Origin: Ruegeria sp. HKCCD4315
Lineage (GTDB): Bacteria > Pseudomonadota > Alphaproteobacteria > Rhodobacterales > Rhodobacteraceae
Length of the DNA stretch: 64,000 bases
Direction of reading: 5' to 3'
Assembly (NCBI RefSeq): GCF_013112245.1
Contig: NZ_WVRN01000001.1
Location: 2,050,501 to 2,114,500 of the forward strand
A program made the translations under genes and the position numbers. The notes beneath the pieces were generated by a model. The model did not search any database, was not told where the DNA came from, and saw only the letters and a list, made by a program, of their open reading frames with translations. Positions 1-8,399 of the stretch are shown one piece after another (position 1 is the stretch's first letter; each line of letters opens with the position of its first letter).

Positions 1-299
1 GGAATGCCAAGAATAACTACTACTGGCAGTCCAACCATGAAAGCAACTGGTATTGGAACCTTCGGAAATCTGTCGGCTCATCCACAAAAAATACGCGTAC
101 GGCCAGCATTTGTGGCGCAGCGAAAGACGAGGGTGTCATCATTTACGGCATTGCGTTCGAGGCACCGACCAACGGCCTGAACACCATCAAGTCCTGCGCC
201 AGCTCGGATAGTCATGTTTACAACGTAAGCGGGCTGAACCTGGAAAAGGCGTTTGCATCGATCGCGTCCTCTATCCGCAAACTGAGGCTGACCCAATGA
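1..299 (+). CDS. TadG-like pilus assembly protein, C-terminal part (5' end outside window)
   Basis: An open frame enters from the left edge (first full codon at base 3) and stops at 297-299, leaving about 98 residues. The end of the protein reads like the C-terminal strand-helix of a von Willebrand A-type TadG protein: a YGIAFEAP strand, a CASSDSHVYNV stretch and a closing IASSIRKLRLTQ helix. TadG-like proteins are envelope components of the Flp/tad pilus machine. The stop overlaps the next ATG (296) in an ATGA arrangement, so the two are translationally coupled. The family call rests on the tail plus the two TadE-like genes that follow; the N-terminal membrane anchor is not visible. Confidence 0.75.
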   Translation, partial: NAKNNYYWQSNHESNWYWNLRKSVGSSTKNTRTASICGAAKDEGVIIYGIAFEAPTNGLNTIKSCASSDSHVYNVSGLNLEKAFASIASSIRKLRLTQ

Positions 300-832
300 T
301 CCGTAAGACCAAGTCAAAACTTAGCTTCTTCAAGCGATCAGAGACCGGAAACGCGACGATCGAATTTGTTATGATCGTTCCCTTCTTCCTGGCGTTTTTG
401 GGGATTGGGGCGGAAATGAACGTTATCACCACGCAACACGGCGCTCTGGAACAAGGCGTAGATAGGGTGGTTCGGGACATTCGACTGAACACTGGTACAA
501 AATGGGATCATGACGTCATTAAAATCCGGATCTGTGAAATTTCTGGCATCCAGAACTGCGAGGCGAACCTGCGTTTGGAAATGATCAGGCAGAACGCGTT
601 CGTAGGAATAAATCTTCCTGAAAAACCAGACTGCACCGATAGCACGGAAGAGGTTAACCCGCTGCATGAGTTTAAGTTCGACAGCGGTGAATCAAACGAG
701 TTGATGATCCTTCGCGCCTGCCTCCGTGTTGACCCCGTATTCAAGACGTCTGTCATCGCGCGTGAAGTCCCCGACGAATCCGGTCATTACTCTTTGACTG
801 CGACGACGGCATTCGTACAGGAGCCACGGTAA
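296..832 (+). CDS. TadE-family pseudopilin-like protein
   Basis: 178 residues. Residues about 18-45 hold the TadE signature: a GNATIEFVMIVPFF-type stretch in which a short positively charged leader and a conserved Glu lead into one hydrophobic segment. The rest is a soluble, cysteine-containing extracytoplasmic domain (Cys at IRICEISGIQNCE, KPDCTD and RACLRV), so disulfides are likely. TadE/TadF-like proteins are minor pseudopilins of tad pili, processed by TadV-type peptidases. The gene starts inside the stop of the TadG-like gene and is followed 4 bases later by another TadE-like gene, so all three form one operon tail. Confidence 0.8.
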   Translation: MIRKTKSKLSFFKRSETGNATIEFVMIVPFFLAFLGIGAEMNVITTQHGALEQGVDRVVRDIRLNTGTKWDHDVIKIRICEISGIQNCEANLRLEMIRQNAFVGINLPEKPDCTDSTEEVNPLHEFKFDSGESNELMILRACLRVDPVFKTSVIAREVPDESGHYSLTATTAFVQEPR

Positions 833-836
833 AGCC

Positions 837-1433
837 ATGTCTGTCATGCGAAACGTGAAAAAACGCGTCCAAGCCTTCAAGGAAGATGAAAGCGGCATTC
901 TGACAGTAGAAGCCCTGATGATCTTCCCTCTGTTGCTTTGGACTGTCACATTCTCTTTCACAGCATTTGAAGGGTTTCGGCAGAGCGCGTCGAATCAAAA
1001 GGCGGCTTATACAGTCAGCGACCTGATCTCGCGTGAATCACAGGAAGTGACCGACATATATATCGACTCGCTACAAGAGTTGATGGGACGGATGATCAAC
1101 AACCGTTCCGATGTGGATGTTCGGATCTCATTGTTGCGGTACGAAGAAGATGAAGACCGACACGATGTGCGCTGGTCAACCGCACGCGGATACGATTGGG
1201 TTTGGGACGACACCAATGTCGAAGAACTCAAAGATCGTCTGCCGCCGATGCCCGACCAAGACACGATTATTTTGGTGGAAACATCGAACGAATATATTCC
1301 GATGTTCAAACCGGGTTGGGACTTTGCAACCGGAATTACCTTTGAAAACTTCATCTTCACAAGCCCCCGCTTTGCCGGCAAGGTTGCATGTGACCTAGAG
1401 AGACCCCCGGTCATCTGTAAGAAGGAAGACTAG
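837..1433 (+). CDS. TadE/TadF-like minor pseudopilin
   Basis: 198 residues. A short basic leader and the motif ESGILTVEALMIFPLLLW (about residues 20-37) match the TadE-type prepilin segment, followed by a soluble domain rich in Asp, Glu and Arg. It is probably the last gene of the tad operon, since nothing on the plus strand continues it. An alternative start at 846 would shorten it by three residues, and neither start has a strong ribosome site. Its last 39 bases overlap the 3' end of the convergent gene ending at 1395, so the transcripts must overlap. The exact role (TadE versus TadF) cannot be decided from sequence alone. Confidence 0.75.
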   Translation: MSVMRNVKKRVQAFKEDESGILTVEALMIFPLLLWTVTFSFTAFEGFRQSASNQKAAYTVSDLISRESQEVTDIYIDSLQELMGRMINNRSDVDVRISLLRYEEDEDRHDVRWSTARGYDWVWDDTNVEELKDRLPPMPDQDTIILVETSNEYIPMFKPGWDFATGITFENFIFTSPRFAGKVACDLERPPVICKKED

Positions 1434-1874
1434 GGCCTCTGACATGAACTTGGCTTCGGCGGCAGCTGTCATGCCGCCCACGCCCACCCTGCGCCCTAGT
1501 CGCCACCACAGGCCCGGCGCCCATTTGTTTGATGCTTTGTGACGCATCCGAACCAGAAAACCGTTTGACGGTTTGAACGCGAACACGCCGCGATCAACAG
1601 TTTCGATGTCTTCGACTTTCGCAATGATCTGACCTGACCCCGTGCGCAGTTCCGAACGGGTCAACTCGATACGGTCCTGTGTCGCGTACCAGACACGATA
1701 TGCCAGCCACAGCGACGCTCCACCCACGGCGAACAGGAACGCCTGCCATATCGGCTCGGGCGGGGACGCCAGAGCGACATATGTGACCAGTGCCCCAACC
1801 GTCGTCAGCATCCCTACCCCGGCCCAGCGTCTGGGCGAAGATGCCTCAATCGTTGCCAGCACTTCTTCCTGCAT
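1395..1874 (-). CDS. Conserved small membrane protein, function unknown
   Basis: 159 residues from an ATG at 1874 with a good AGGAGA site upstream. The open frame extends further upstream (to 2069), but that part lies over the pirin leader. Two hydrophobic segments (about residues 20-37 and 43-58) form a membrane hairpin, followed by a soluble C-terminal domain of about 95 residues with alternating strands (DRIELTRSELRTGSG, IIAKVEDIETVDRGVFAFKPSNG), reminiscent of a bacterial PH-like fold. I do not recognise a named family. It is divergent from the pirin gene and convergent with the tad operon end, overlapping it by 39 bases. Confidence 0.7.
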   Translation of the reverse strand: MQEEVLATIEASSPRRWAGVGMLTTVGALVTYVALASPPEPIWQAFLFAVGGASLWLAYRVWYATQDRIELTRSELRTGSGQIIAKVEDIETVDRGVFAFKPSNGFLVRMRHKASNKWAPGLWWRLGRRVGVGGMTAAAEAKFMSEALVFLLTDDRGSL

Positions 1875-2031
1875 GGAAATCTCCTGTTTCGATCCTCTGG
1901 ATTTAGCCGCTTTGCGCAGGAAACAACAGGGGTTTGGTTTATCTGCAAATTCGCACAGGTTCGGTTTTTCCGCGCGAATTGACTGCGCAAGCGCAGAGTT
2001 TACATGCTGCTCAAACAAATCGGAGGTTGCC

Positions 2032-2943
2032 ATGTCTCTCAGACCTACATTGGAAACGCGCAGGGCCATTCCAACGATGGAAGGGGCCGGCGTGAAACTG
2101 CATCGCGCATTCGGGTTTCAGGACCCGTCCGAGCTGGACCCTTTCCTGTTGTTCGACGATTTTCGAAACGAACGGCCGCAGGACTATCAGGCCGGGTTTC
2201 CCTGGCATCCTCATCGCGGGATCGAGACAATAACCTATGTTCTGGCCGGATCGGTCGAGCATTCCGATTCACTGGGCAACACCGGCACCCTGGGTGCTGG
2301 CGATGTGCAATGGATGACGGCAGGGTCAGGTATCTTGCATCAGGAAATGCCGCACGGAAACACCTCGGGGCAGATGCATGGATTCCAATTGTGGGGCAAC
2401 CTGCCCTCGGATCAGAAGATGACCGCCCCTCGCTATCAGGATGTTCAAAGCAAGGACATTCCCGAAGTCACCGATGACGACGGCACAACTGTTCGGGTAA
2501 TTGTCGGAGAGTTCTGGGGTAAAACCGGGCCGGTGGATGGTATCGCGGCAGACCCACAATACCTGGACATCTCGATCCCAGCAGGTGTGAAAAAGACGTT
2601 TCGGATCGACACCTACCGCCGGGCCTTCGCTTATGTATTTCAGGGGCAGGCCGCCTTTGCCGACGCCTCGCAGCCAACAGGTGTGCTGTTAGAGAAAGAG
2701 GTCGCAGGGCAAGAGGTCAACATCCGCGACATGTCAGGCGACAGAACCCTTGTCCGTTTTGGAACCGGAGATGAAATCACGGTTCAGGCAGGCGAGGAAG
2801 GCGTTCGGTTCTTGTTGATCTCAGGCGCCCCGATTGATGAGCCGGTCGCGTGGCACGGTCCTATCGTGATGAACACACGCGCCGAGCTGGAACAAGCCTT
2901 TCGGGAACTCAGAAACGGGACATTCATTCGCCCCGCGCACTGA
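2032..2943 (+). CDS. Pirin-family cupin protein
   Basis: 303 residues from the ATG at 2032, chosen because GGAGG sits 6 bases upstream; the open frame extends 5' but without a ribosome site. Two cupin barrels. The first contains the pirin metal site: H59 and H61 in HPHRGIE, and H103 and E105 in ILHQEMPHG, with the family motif EHSDSLG between. Pirins bind Fe(II); bacterial members include quercetinase-like dioxygenases and redox-sensing proteins. The cellular substrate is not predictable. It is convergent with the TetR gene (22-base gap). A second pirin with the same four ligands lies at 56207. Confidence 0.9.
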   Translation: MSLRPTLETRRAIPTMEGAGVKLHRAFGFQDPSELDPFLLFDDFRNERPQDYQAGFPWHPHRGIETITYVLAGSVEHSDSLGNTGTLGAGDVQWMTAGSGILHQEMPHGNTSGQMHGFQLWGNLPSDQKMTAPRYQDVQSKDIPEVTDDDGTTVRVIVGEFWGKTGPVDGIAADPQYLDISIPAGVKKTFRIDTYRRAFAYVFQGQAAFADASQPTGVLLEKEVAGQEVNIRDMSGDRTLVRFGTGDEITVQAGEEGVRFLLISGAPIDEPVAWHGPIVMNTRAELEQAFRELRNGTFIRPAH

Positions 2944-2964
2944 CACATCGGCGGCCTGATCCTG

Positions 2965-3552
2965 TCAGGCCGTCACAGCCTTGTGCACCATGTTCCAATA
3001 GGTCTGTTCGACCTCATCCAGCGACAATCGGCCACCGGATCGATACCAGGTCATCACACCGTTCAACATCGCAATCACGGCAAGCGTCGCAATCTTGGTG
3101 TCTGGTATAGCAAACTGACCAGCTTGCTGCCCGGCGTGAAGGATGTTTTCCAACGCGTTTTCGTATTGTCGGCGAAGGTCCTCAATTTCTGCGAAGTTGT
3201 CGGGCGAAAGGTTTCGCAGCTCCATGTAGGCAATGAAAACCTCATCAGGGCGTTGTAAATGGAACCGGATGTGAAACCCGACGAACTGGCGCAGCGCTTC
3301 CTCCGCGTCATCGCCACCTTGCAAATCGTGAAACGCTGACAGCAGCTCTTGCATATGTTCCCGCATCAAACGGTACAGCAGGCTCTGCTTGTCTGGTGTG
3401 TAATTGTACAGGGCCCCCGCCTGTACACCGACTTCTTTCGCAATCTGCCGCATCGAAACAGCGGCATAACCGTGACGTGCAAACAGGTGCAGCGCAGCCT
3501 TACGAATGCGGGGGCCGGTAATGTCAGAATGAGAGCCTTGGGTTCGTGCCAT
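2965..3552 (-). CDS. TetR/AcrR-family transcriptional regulator
   Basis: 195 residues if started at the ATG at 3552 (MARTQGSH). An in-frame start at 3573 would fall inside the palindrome and is less likely. The N-terminal TetR helix-turn-helix is clear (RIRKAALHLFARHGYAAVSMRQIAKEVGVQAGALYNYTPDKQ), followed by an all-helical ligand-binding region. The gene is divergent from a small lipoprotein gene. A 22-bp perfect palindrome lies 11 bases upstream of the start, the typical position for autoregulation. The ligand is unknown; the C-terminal region resembles acyl-CoA/steroid-responsive members, but only loosely. Confidence 0.88.
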   Translation of the reverse strand: MARTQGSHSDITGPRIRKAALHLFARHGYAAVSMRQIAKEVGVQAGALYNYTPDKQSLLYRLMREHMQELLSAFHDLQGGDDAEEALRQFVGFHIRFHLQRPDEVFIAYMELRNLSPDNFAEIEDLRRQYENALENILHAGQQAGQFAIPDTKIATLAVIAMLNGVMTWYRSGGRLSLDEVEQTYWNMVHKAVTA

Positions 3553-3562
3553 GTCTTCACAG

Positions 3563-3584
3563 TATCTGAACAATTGTTCAGATA
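3563..3584. promoter_or_regulatory. 22-bp perfect palindrome, likely TetR operator
   Basis: Arms TATCTGAACAA and TTGTTCAGATA abut with no spacer and are exactly complementary. The site sits between the divergent TetR gene (start 3552) and the lipoprotein gene (start 3654). Length and symmetry fit a TetR dimer site, so autorepression and possibly control of the lipoprotein are inferred. Confidence 0.7.
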
Positions 3585-3653
3585 GAACCCTGCTTGATCG
3601 AAGACATCAAAACGTGCATCACAAGAGGGCTCGAGAAACCAAAAGCGTGCCCT

Positions 3654-3902
3654 ATGAAACTGCTGCCTTTACTTCCTCTTGTTTTTCTTTGTGCCGGGTG
3701 CGCGGATTTTCCTGAGTTGGAAGGAAGCGAACCTGCTTCAGTTAAAAAAGCCCCCTACCCGCGTCTTGTACCGCTACAGGAAACACTTGGCGCCCCCATT
3801 GATCCAGTAAGCGAAGCTGTGGCGGTTGAAGAAGACCTGACTCAACGCAGCGAGGCTTTGGCACAAAAGGCGGAAGCGCTGCAAAACGCGCAAACCAACT
3901 AA
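3654..3902 (+). CDS. Small lipoprotein, function unknown
   Basis: 82 residues from the ATG at 3654. A short hydrophobic signal (residues 3-12) leads to CAG-C16, a usable but atypical lipobox: Cys sits at -3 and the Leu is at -4. The mature part has a Pro-rich stretch and a helical C-terminus (EEDLTQRSEALAQKAEALQN) that could form a short coiled coil. A longer frame from 3594 exists but lacks a signal at its N-terminus. It is divergent from the TetR gene and 124 bases upstream of hom. No family recognised; it may be TetR-controlled. Confidence 0.65.
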   Translation: MKLLPLLPLVFLCAGCADFPELEGSEPASVKKAPYPRLVPLQETLGAPIDPVSEAVAVEEDLTQRSEALAQKAEALQNAQTN

Positions 3903-4026
3903 AGCACGGCATTCCCCCCACAATCACCCGCTGATGGATTGCACCCTTGGCCCGAACCCGCTAAGGCAGCGCTGATCGGAAAAGCATCCGAATTCAGTTA
4001 GATTCCGGCGGAAAGGGACACGCGAC

Positions 4027-5313
4027 ATGACACAGGCACTGCGGCTGGGAATTGCGGGCTTGGGAACAGTCGGCGTCGGTGTCGTCAAGATTGTGCGCCG
4101 CCATGCCGACCTGCTTAAAGCCCGCACAGGCCGTTCGATTGAGATCGTGGCCGTATCCGCACGAGATCCAAACAAAGACCGCGGAGTGAACCTGTCGGAT
4201 TACGCCTGGGAAACCGATCCGGTCGCTTTGGCGAAGCGCGACGATATCGATGTTTATGTCGAGTTGATGGGTGGCGAAAACGGCCCTGCAAAAGCTTCGG
4301 TTGAAGCGGCTTTGGCGTCAGGCAAGGATGTTGTCACGGCCAACAAAGCACTGCTGGCCATCCACGGTCAGGAACTGGCGGAACAGGCCGAGGCCACAGG
4401 TCGTGTCATCCGGTTCGAGGCGGCAGTTGCCGGTGGCATCCCGGTGATCAAATCCCTCACCGAGGGTCTGGCAGGAAACGAGATTACGCGTGTGATGGGC
4501 GTGATGAACGGCACCTGCAACTACATCCTGACCCGGATGCAATCGCAGCGTCAGGGGTATAATGCACTGTTCGATGAGTGCGCCGAACTGGGCTATCTTG
4601 AGGCTGACCCCAATCTGGACGTGGGGGGCATCGACGCGGCGCATAAACTGGCGCTGCTGGCCTCGATCGCTTTTGGCACCAAGCCGAATTTCGACGGAAT
4701 CGAGATTGAAGGTATTCAGCAGATCAGCCTGGACGATATCGATCAGGCCGAGGATATGGGCTTTCGCATCAAACTGCTGGGCGTGGCGCAGCGCACCGCA
4801 CGCGGGCTTGAGCAACGTATGCAACCCTGCCTCGTGCCCAGCGACTCGCCCCTGGGTCAGTTGGAGGGTGGCACCAATATGGTGGTGATCGAAGGAGACT
4901 CGGTCGAACAGGTCGTGTTGCGCGGTCCCGGAGCGGGTGAAGGCCCGACGGCCAGTGCCGTTATGGGGGATGTGTGCGATCTGGCACGCGGTCTTCAGAT
5001 CTCGACCTTTGGCCGCCCTGCCACATCTCTTGAGGCCGCCAAACCGGCGGTGACAGGTCTGCCTGCGCCATATTATTTGCGGCTGGGCCTAATGGACAAA
5101 CCGGGTGCTCTGGCCAAGGTGGCCGCCATTTTGGGCGACGCTGGCGTTTCGATCGATCGGATGCGCCAGTATGCCCATGCCGAAAGCACCGCACCCGTGC
5201 TGATCGTCACCCACAAAACCACTCGCGCCGCTCTGGACGTCGCGCTGGATGGTTTCCGCAACACGGATGTAGTGGCCGGTGAGCCTGTTGCGTTGCGGAT
5301 TGAAGAGGTTTGA
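4027..5313 (+). CDS. hom: Homoserine dehydrogenase
   Basis: 428 residues. It reduces aspartate semialdehyde to homoserine with NAD(P)H, the branch point to threonine and methionine. The N-terminal Rossmann motif is GLGTVG (11-16). Lys107 (TANKALL) and the homoserine dehydrogenase signature EADPNLDVGGIDAAHKL (192-208, with the catalytic Asp/Lys region) are present. The C-terminal ~80 residues (YYLRLGLMDKPGALAKVAAIL) form an ACT domain, which in this family usually mediates threonine feedback. Ribosome site GAAAGGGA upstream of the ATG. It is followed 69 bases later by glpX, an order I know from other Rhodobacterales. Confidence 0.97.
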   Translation: MTQALRLGIAGLGTVGVGVVKIVRRHADLLKARTGRSIEIVAVSARDPNKDRGVNLSDYAWETDPVALAKRDDIDVYVELMGGENGPAKASVEAALASGKDVVTANKALLAIHGQELAEQAEATGRVIRFEAAVAGGIPVIKSLTEGLAGNEITRVMGVMNGTCNYILTRMQSQRQGYNALFDECAELGYLEADPNLDVGGIDAAHKLALLASIAFGTKPNFDGIEIEGIQQISLDDIDQAEDMGFRIKLLGVAQRTARGLEQRMQPCLVPSDSPLGQLEGGTNMVVIEGDSVEQVVLRGPGAGEGPTASAVMGDVCDLARGLQISTFGRPATSLEAAKPAVTGLPAPYYLRLGLMDKPGALAKVAAILGDAGVSIDRMRQYAHAESTAPVLIVTHKTTRAALDVALDGFRNTDVVAGEPVALRIEEV

Positions 5314-5382
5314 TCTTGCGGCCTGCATGAAACGCACGTTATGCCGGAAGAAACGGCTTTACTGACCAAGGGATACTGAACA

Positions 5383-6366
5383 ATGAGTGCTGCCAAAACC
5401 GATTTCAACGACCGCCTGCTGTCTCTGGGGCTGGCAAGGGTGGCGGAGCAGGCTGCACTGGCCTCGGCCTCGCTGGTGGGGCGCGGCGATGAGAAAGCCG
5501 CCGATCAGGCAGCTGTAAACGCCATGCGCGAGCAGTTGAACCTGCTGGACATTGCCGGTGTCGTGGTGATCGGTGAAGGTGAACGCGACGAGGCGCCGAT
5601 GCTGTATATCGGTGAAGAAGTCGGCACCGGAAACGGCCCCGGTGTAGACATCGCGCTGGACCCGCTGGAAGGCACTACGCTGACCGCAAAGGACATGCCT
5701 AACGCGCTGACCGTGATCGCCATGGGGCCGCGTGGGTCTATGCTGCACGCGCCGGATGTGTACATGGACAAGCTGGCCGTTGGTCCGGGCCTGCCTGAAG
5801 GCGTGGTTAATCTGGACATGTCCCCGCGTGAACGGGTCGAAGCTTTGGCAAAGGCCAAAGGTTGTAAACCGGCCGACATCACCGTCTGCATTCTGGAGCG
5901 TCCGCGCCATGAAGCCATGATCGCCGAAGTACGCGAAACCGGTGCCTCGATCCGCCTCATCACCGATGGTGACGTGGCTGGCGTCATGCATTGTGCCGAA
6001 AGCGAAGTGACCGGCATTGACATGTACATGGGCCAGGGTGGTGCGCCCGAAGGCGTTCTGGCTGCCGCCGCGCTGAAATGCATGGGCGGTCAGATCTTTG
6101 GTCGCCTGTTGTTCCGCAACGACGACGAGCGTGGCCGCGCCGCCAAGGCTGGTATCACTGATCTGGATCGCGTTTATGCACGTGATGAGATGGTGACCGC
6201 AGATGTGATTTTTGCAGCAACCGGTGTCACAGGCGGTTCGCTGCTGCCACGCATCAAGCGAGAGCCGGGCTGGGTTGAAACCACAACGTTGCTTATGCGG
6301 TCAAAAACCGGGTCCGTGCGCCGCATGTCTTACCGCACGCCCACCTGGCCGCACGACAAGGCGTAA
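5383..6366 (+). CDS. glpX: Class II fructose-1,6-bisphosphatase
   Basis: 327 residues, the usual GlpX length. It hydrolyses fructose-1,6-bisphosphate to fructose-6-phosphate in gluconeogenesis. The metal and substrate motifs of class II enzymes are visible: GEGERDEAPML (around 65), DIALDPLEGTT (around 90) and GGAPEGVLAAAALK (around 222), plus GDVAGV before it. Cytosolic, Mg/Mn dependent. It sits between hom and recJ on the same strand and is probably co-transcribed with hom. A hairpin between glpX and recJ may separate or stabilise the transcripts. Confidence 0.96.
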   Translation: MSAAKTDFNDRLLSLGLARVAEQAALASASLVGRGDEKAADQAAVNAMREQLNLLDIAGVVVIGEGERDEAPMLYIGEEVGTGNGPGVDIALDPLEGTTLTAKDMPNALTVIAMGPRGSMLHAPDVYMDKLAVGPGLPEGVVNLDMSPRERVEALAKAKGCKPADITVCILERPRHEAMIAEVRETGASIRLITDGDVAGVMHCAESEVTGIDMYMGQGGAPEGVLAAAALKCMGGQIFGRLLFRNDDERGRAAKAGITDLDRVYARDEMVTADVIFAATGVTGGSLLPRIKREPGWVETTTLLMRSKTGSVRRMSYRTPTWPHDKA

Positions 6367-6383
6367 CGGCTTGCGCCGTTGCC

Positions 6384-6409
6384 TTCGGCGAGAGTATTTT
6401 TGAAAAGAT
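6384..6409 (+). repeat. Short intergenic motif of Rhodobacterales type
   Basis: Just after glpX lies a GC-rich snippet followed by GAGAGTATTTTTGAAAAGATG. I recall close variants recurring downstream of genes in Rhodobacterales genomes, but I cannot confirm this here and see only this copy in the window. It could be part of a 3' processing or decay signal. Low confidence because it rests on memory of the motif. Confidence 0.3.
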
Positions 6410-6412
6410 GAA

Positions 6413-6440
6413 AAGGCCGGGTCCGCAAGGGTCCGGCCTT
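6413..6440 (+). terminator. Strong GNRA-loop hairpin between glpX and recJ
   Basis: Arms AAGGCCGGGTCC and GGGTCCGGCCTT pair over 12 positions with two G-T wobbles around a GCAA tetraloop. No T-run follows, so this is not a textbook intrinsic terminator. It ends 19 bases before the recJ ATG and could act as a partial terminator, a 3' stabiliser for glpX mRNA or a translational element. Confidence 0.6.
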
Positions 6441-6459
6441 GGCGCATAAGAGGCGAGAG

Positions 6460-8202
6460 ATGAGTTTTCTTGGGGTAGAGCAATCATTGACAGGGCGGCG
6501 TTGGGTTGGTCCCAGCGCCGAGGTAGAGCGCGCTGCCGAGATGATGGCGCAACAGACCGATCTGCCACGCGCGGTGTGCCAGGTTCTGGCCCGACGCGGC
6601 GTGCCCGCGATGGAGGCACGCGGCTTTCTGGATCCCAAGCTCAAGGAATTGTTGCCCGACCCGCGCGCGATGAAAGACATGGAGATTGCAGCGGCACGCT
6701 TTCTGGACGCCGTTCGGCATCGCCAGAAGATCGCAGTGTTTGCAGATTATGATGTCGACGGCGGCAGTTCCGCCGCGTTGCTGCTGGTCTGGTTGCGCCA
6801 GATGGGATTGCAGGCAACGCTATATGTGCCCGACCGGATCGATGAAGGATACGGCCCCAACGTGCATGCCATGCGGGAACTGGCAGCGGCGCATGACTTG
6901 ATCATATGCGTCGATTGCGGGACGCTTAGCCATGATCCGATCGCAGCGGCCAAGGGTGCAGACGTGATCGTTCTGGATCATCACCTTGGAGGTGAGACGC
7001 TGCCAGATTGCGTCGCTGTCGTGAACCCCAACCGTCAGGACGAAAGCGGCGATCTTGGCTATCTGTGTGCTGCGGGCGTTGTGTTTCTGATGCTGGTCGA
7101 AGCCGGGCGCCAATTGCGTCAAACAGGCGTAAAGGGGCCGGATCTGATGTCGATGCTGGATCTGGTGGCGCTGGCCACTGTGGCTGACGTTGCACCTTTG
7201 ATCGACGCCAATCGCGCTCTGGTTCGGCAGGGGTTGAAAGTGATGGCGCAGCGACAGCGCCCCGGCCTTGTGGCCCTGTCCGATGTTTCGCGCATGGACA
7301 CCGCGCCGAACAGTTATCATCTTGGATTTCTGCTGGGTCCCCGTGTGAACGCAGGCGGGCGGATCGGTCAGGCCGATCTGGGCGCGCGGTTGCTAAGCAC
7401 GGAGTCCCTGCACGAAGCGCAAGCTTTGTCCGAACGTCTGGACGCCTTGAATACCGAACGTAGGGACATTGAAAACGCGGTGCGCGCCGCTGCTGTGGAA
7501 CAGGCCGAACACCGCGGCCTAGACGCGCCATTGGTGTGGGCGGCTGGCGAAGGCTGGCACCCCGGTGTGGTCGGGATCGTAGCCTCGCGCCTGAAAGAAA
7601 CTGCCAACCGCCCTGCTATCGTGATTGGCTTTGATGGAGATGAAGGCAAAGGCTCGGGCCGGTCGGTTTCGGGCGCTGATCTGGGGGCCTCAATCCAGCG
7701 CCTTGCCGCCGAAGGACTGCTGGTCAAAGGGGGCGGTCACAAGATGGCCGCTGGTCTTACCGTGATGCGCGACAAGCTTGAACCCGCAATGGAGCGCTTG
7801 AGCGAGTTGCTGGCCAAGCAGGGTGCCGGTCAGGGCGGCCCAGCCGATCTGAAGCTGGACGGCGCGCTTATGCCCGGTGCGGCAACCGTTGATCTGATAG
7901 AACAGGTTGAACAGGCGGGGCCATTTGGGGCCAGCGCCCCTGCCCCACGCTATGCTTTGCCAGACCTGCAGGTGCGCTTTGCCAAACGAGTGGGGGAAAC
8001 CCATCTGAAGCTTTCACTGGCCGATGGAATGGGTGGTGGCCTGGACGCAATTGCCTTTGGTGCCTTTGACGGCCCGATGGGCGAGAAATTGTCAAATCAC
8101 GGCGGTGCACGCTTTCATTTTGCGGGTCGGCTTGAGGTGAACACATGGGGTGGGCGACAATCCGTACAACTTCGGCTGGAGGATGCGGCAGAGGCCAATT
8201 GA
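6460..8202 (+). CDS. recJ: Single-stranded-DNA-specific exonuclease RecJ
   Basis: 580 residues from the ATG at 6460 (site AGGCGAGAG); an upstream TTG at 6439 would fall within the hairpin. The DHH phosphoesterase motifs are intact: FADYDVDGG (Asp96, 98, 100), CVDCGT (around 152) and LDHHLGG (173-175). The DHHA1 domain with GGGHKMAAG is near residues 425-435, and an OB-like C-terminal domain follows. It degrades ssDNA 5' to 3' in recombination and mismatch repair. It follows hom-glpX, as in related genomes. Normal length for RecJ. Confidence 0.96.
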   Translation: MSFLGVEQSLTGRRWVGPSAEVERAAEMMAQQTDLPRAVCQVLARRGVPAMEARGFLDPKLKELLPDPRAMKDMEIAAARFLDAVRHRQKIAVFADYDVDGGSSAALLLVWLRQMGLQATLYVPDRIDEGYGPNVHAMRELAAAHDLIICVDCGTLSHDPIAAAKGADVIVLDHHLGGETLPDCVAVVNPNRQDESGDLGYLCAAGVVFLMLVEAGRQLRQTGVKGPDLMSMLDLVALATVADVAPLIDANRALVRQGLKVMAQRQRPGLVALSDVSRMDTAPNSYHLGFLLGPRVNAGGRIGQADLGARLLSTESLHEAQALSERLDALNTERRDIENAVRAAAVEQAEHRGLDAPLVWAAGEGWHPGVVGIVASRLKETANRPAIVIGFDGDEGKGSGRSVSGADLGASIQRLAAEGLLVKGGGHKMAAGLTVMRDKLEPAMERLSELLAKQGAGQGGPADLKLDGALMPGAATVDLIEQVEQAGPFGASAPAPRYALPDLQVRFAKRVGETHLKLSLADGMGGGLDAIAFGAFDGPMGEKLSNHGGARFHFAGRLEVNTWGGRQSVQLRLEDAAEAN

Positions 8203-8300
8203 CGCTCTGCGTCAGAGGCCCAAAAAACTTTCACATCCCTGCATTTTTCCGCTTGCGGGGGTCACGGTGAAACCGTAAAAGGCCCTCCACAAGCCAGCGT

Positions 8301-8375
8301 GGCCCGTTCGTCTATCGGTTAGGACGCCAGGTTTTCAACCTGGAAAGAGGGGTTCGATTCCCCTACGGGCTGCCA
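8301..8375 (+). tRNA. tRNA-Glu (anticodon TTC), copy 1
   Basis: 75 bases including an encoded CCA end. The acceptor pairs GGCCCGT with ACGGGCT, with a G-T first pair as usual for this tRNA. The anticodon stem CCAGG/CCTGG encloses TTTTCAA with anticodon TTC at 8334-8336, and the T-arm contains GGTTCGATTCC. It lies downstream of recJ in a 98-base gap. Confidence 0.97.
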
Positions 8376-8399
8376 CTTGTGCTTGTGCCACTACCAAAT

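Noticed and set aside
1642..2031. In-frame 130-codon extension upstream of the first pirin
   Set aside because: It overlaps the divergent membrane-protein gene and lacks a start signal, while GGAGG sits right before the ATG at 2032.
3903..4026. Possible amino-acid riboswitch or leader before hom
   Set aside because: I found no leader peptide with Thr/Met runs and no recognisable aptamer or terminator pair in the 124 bases.
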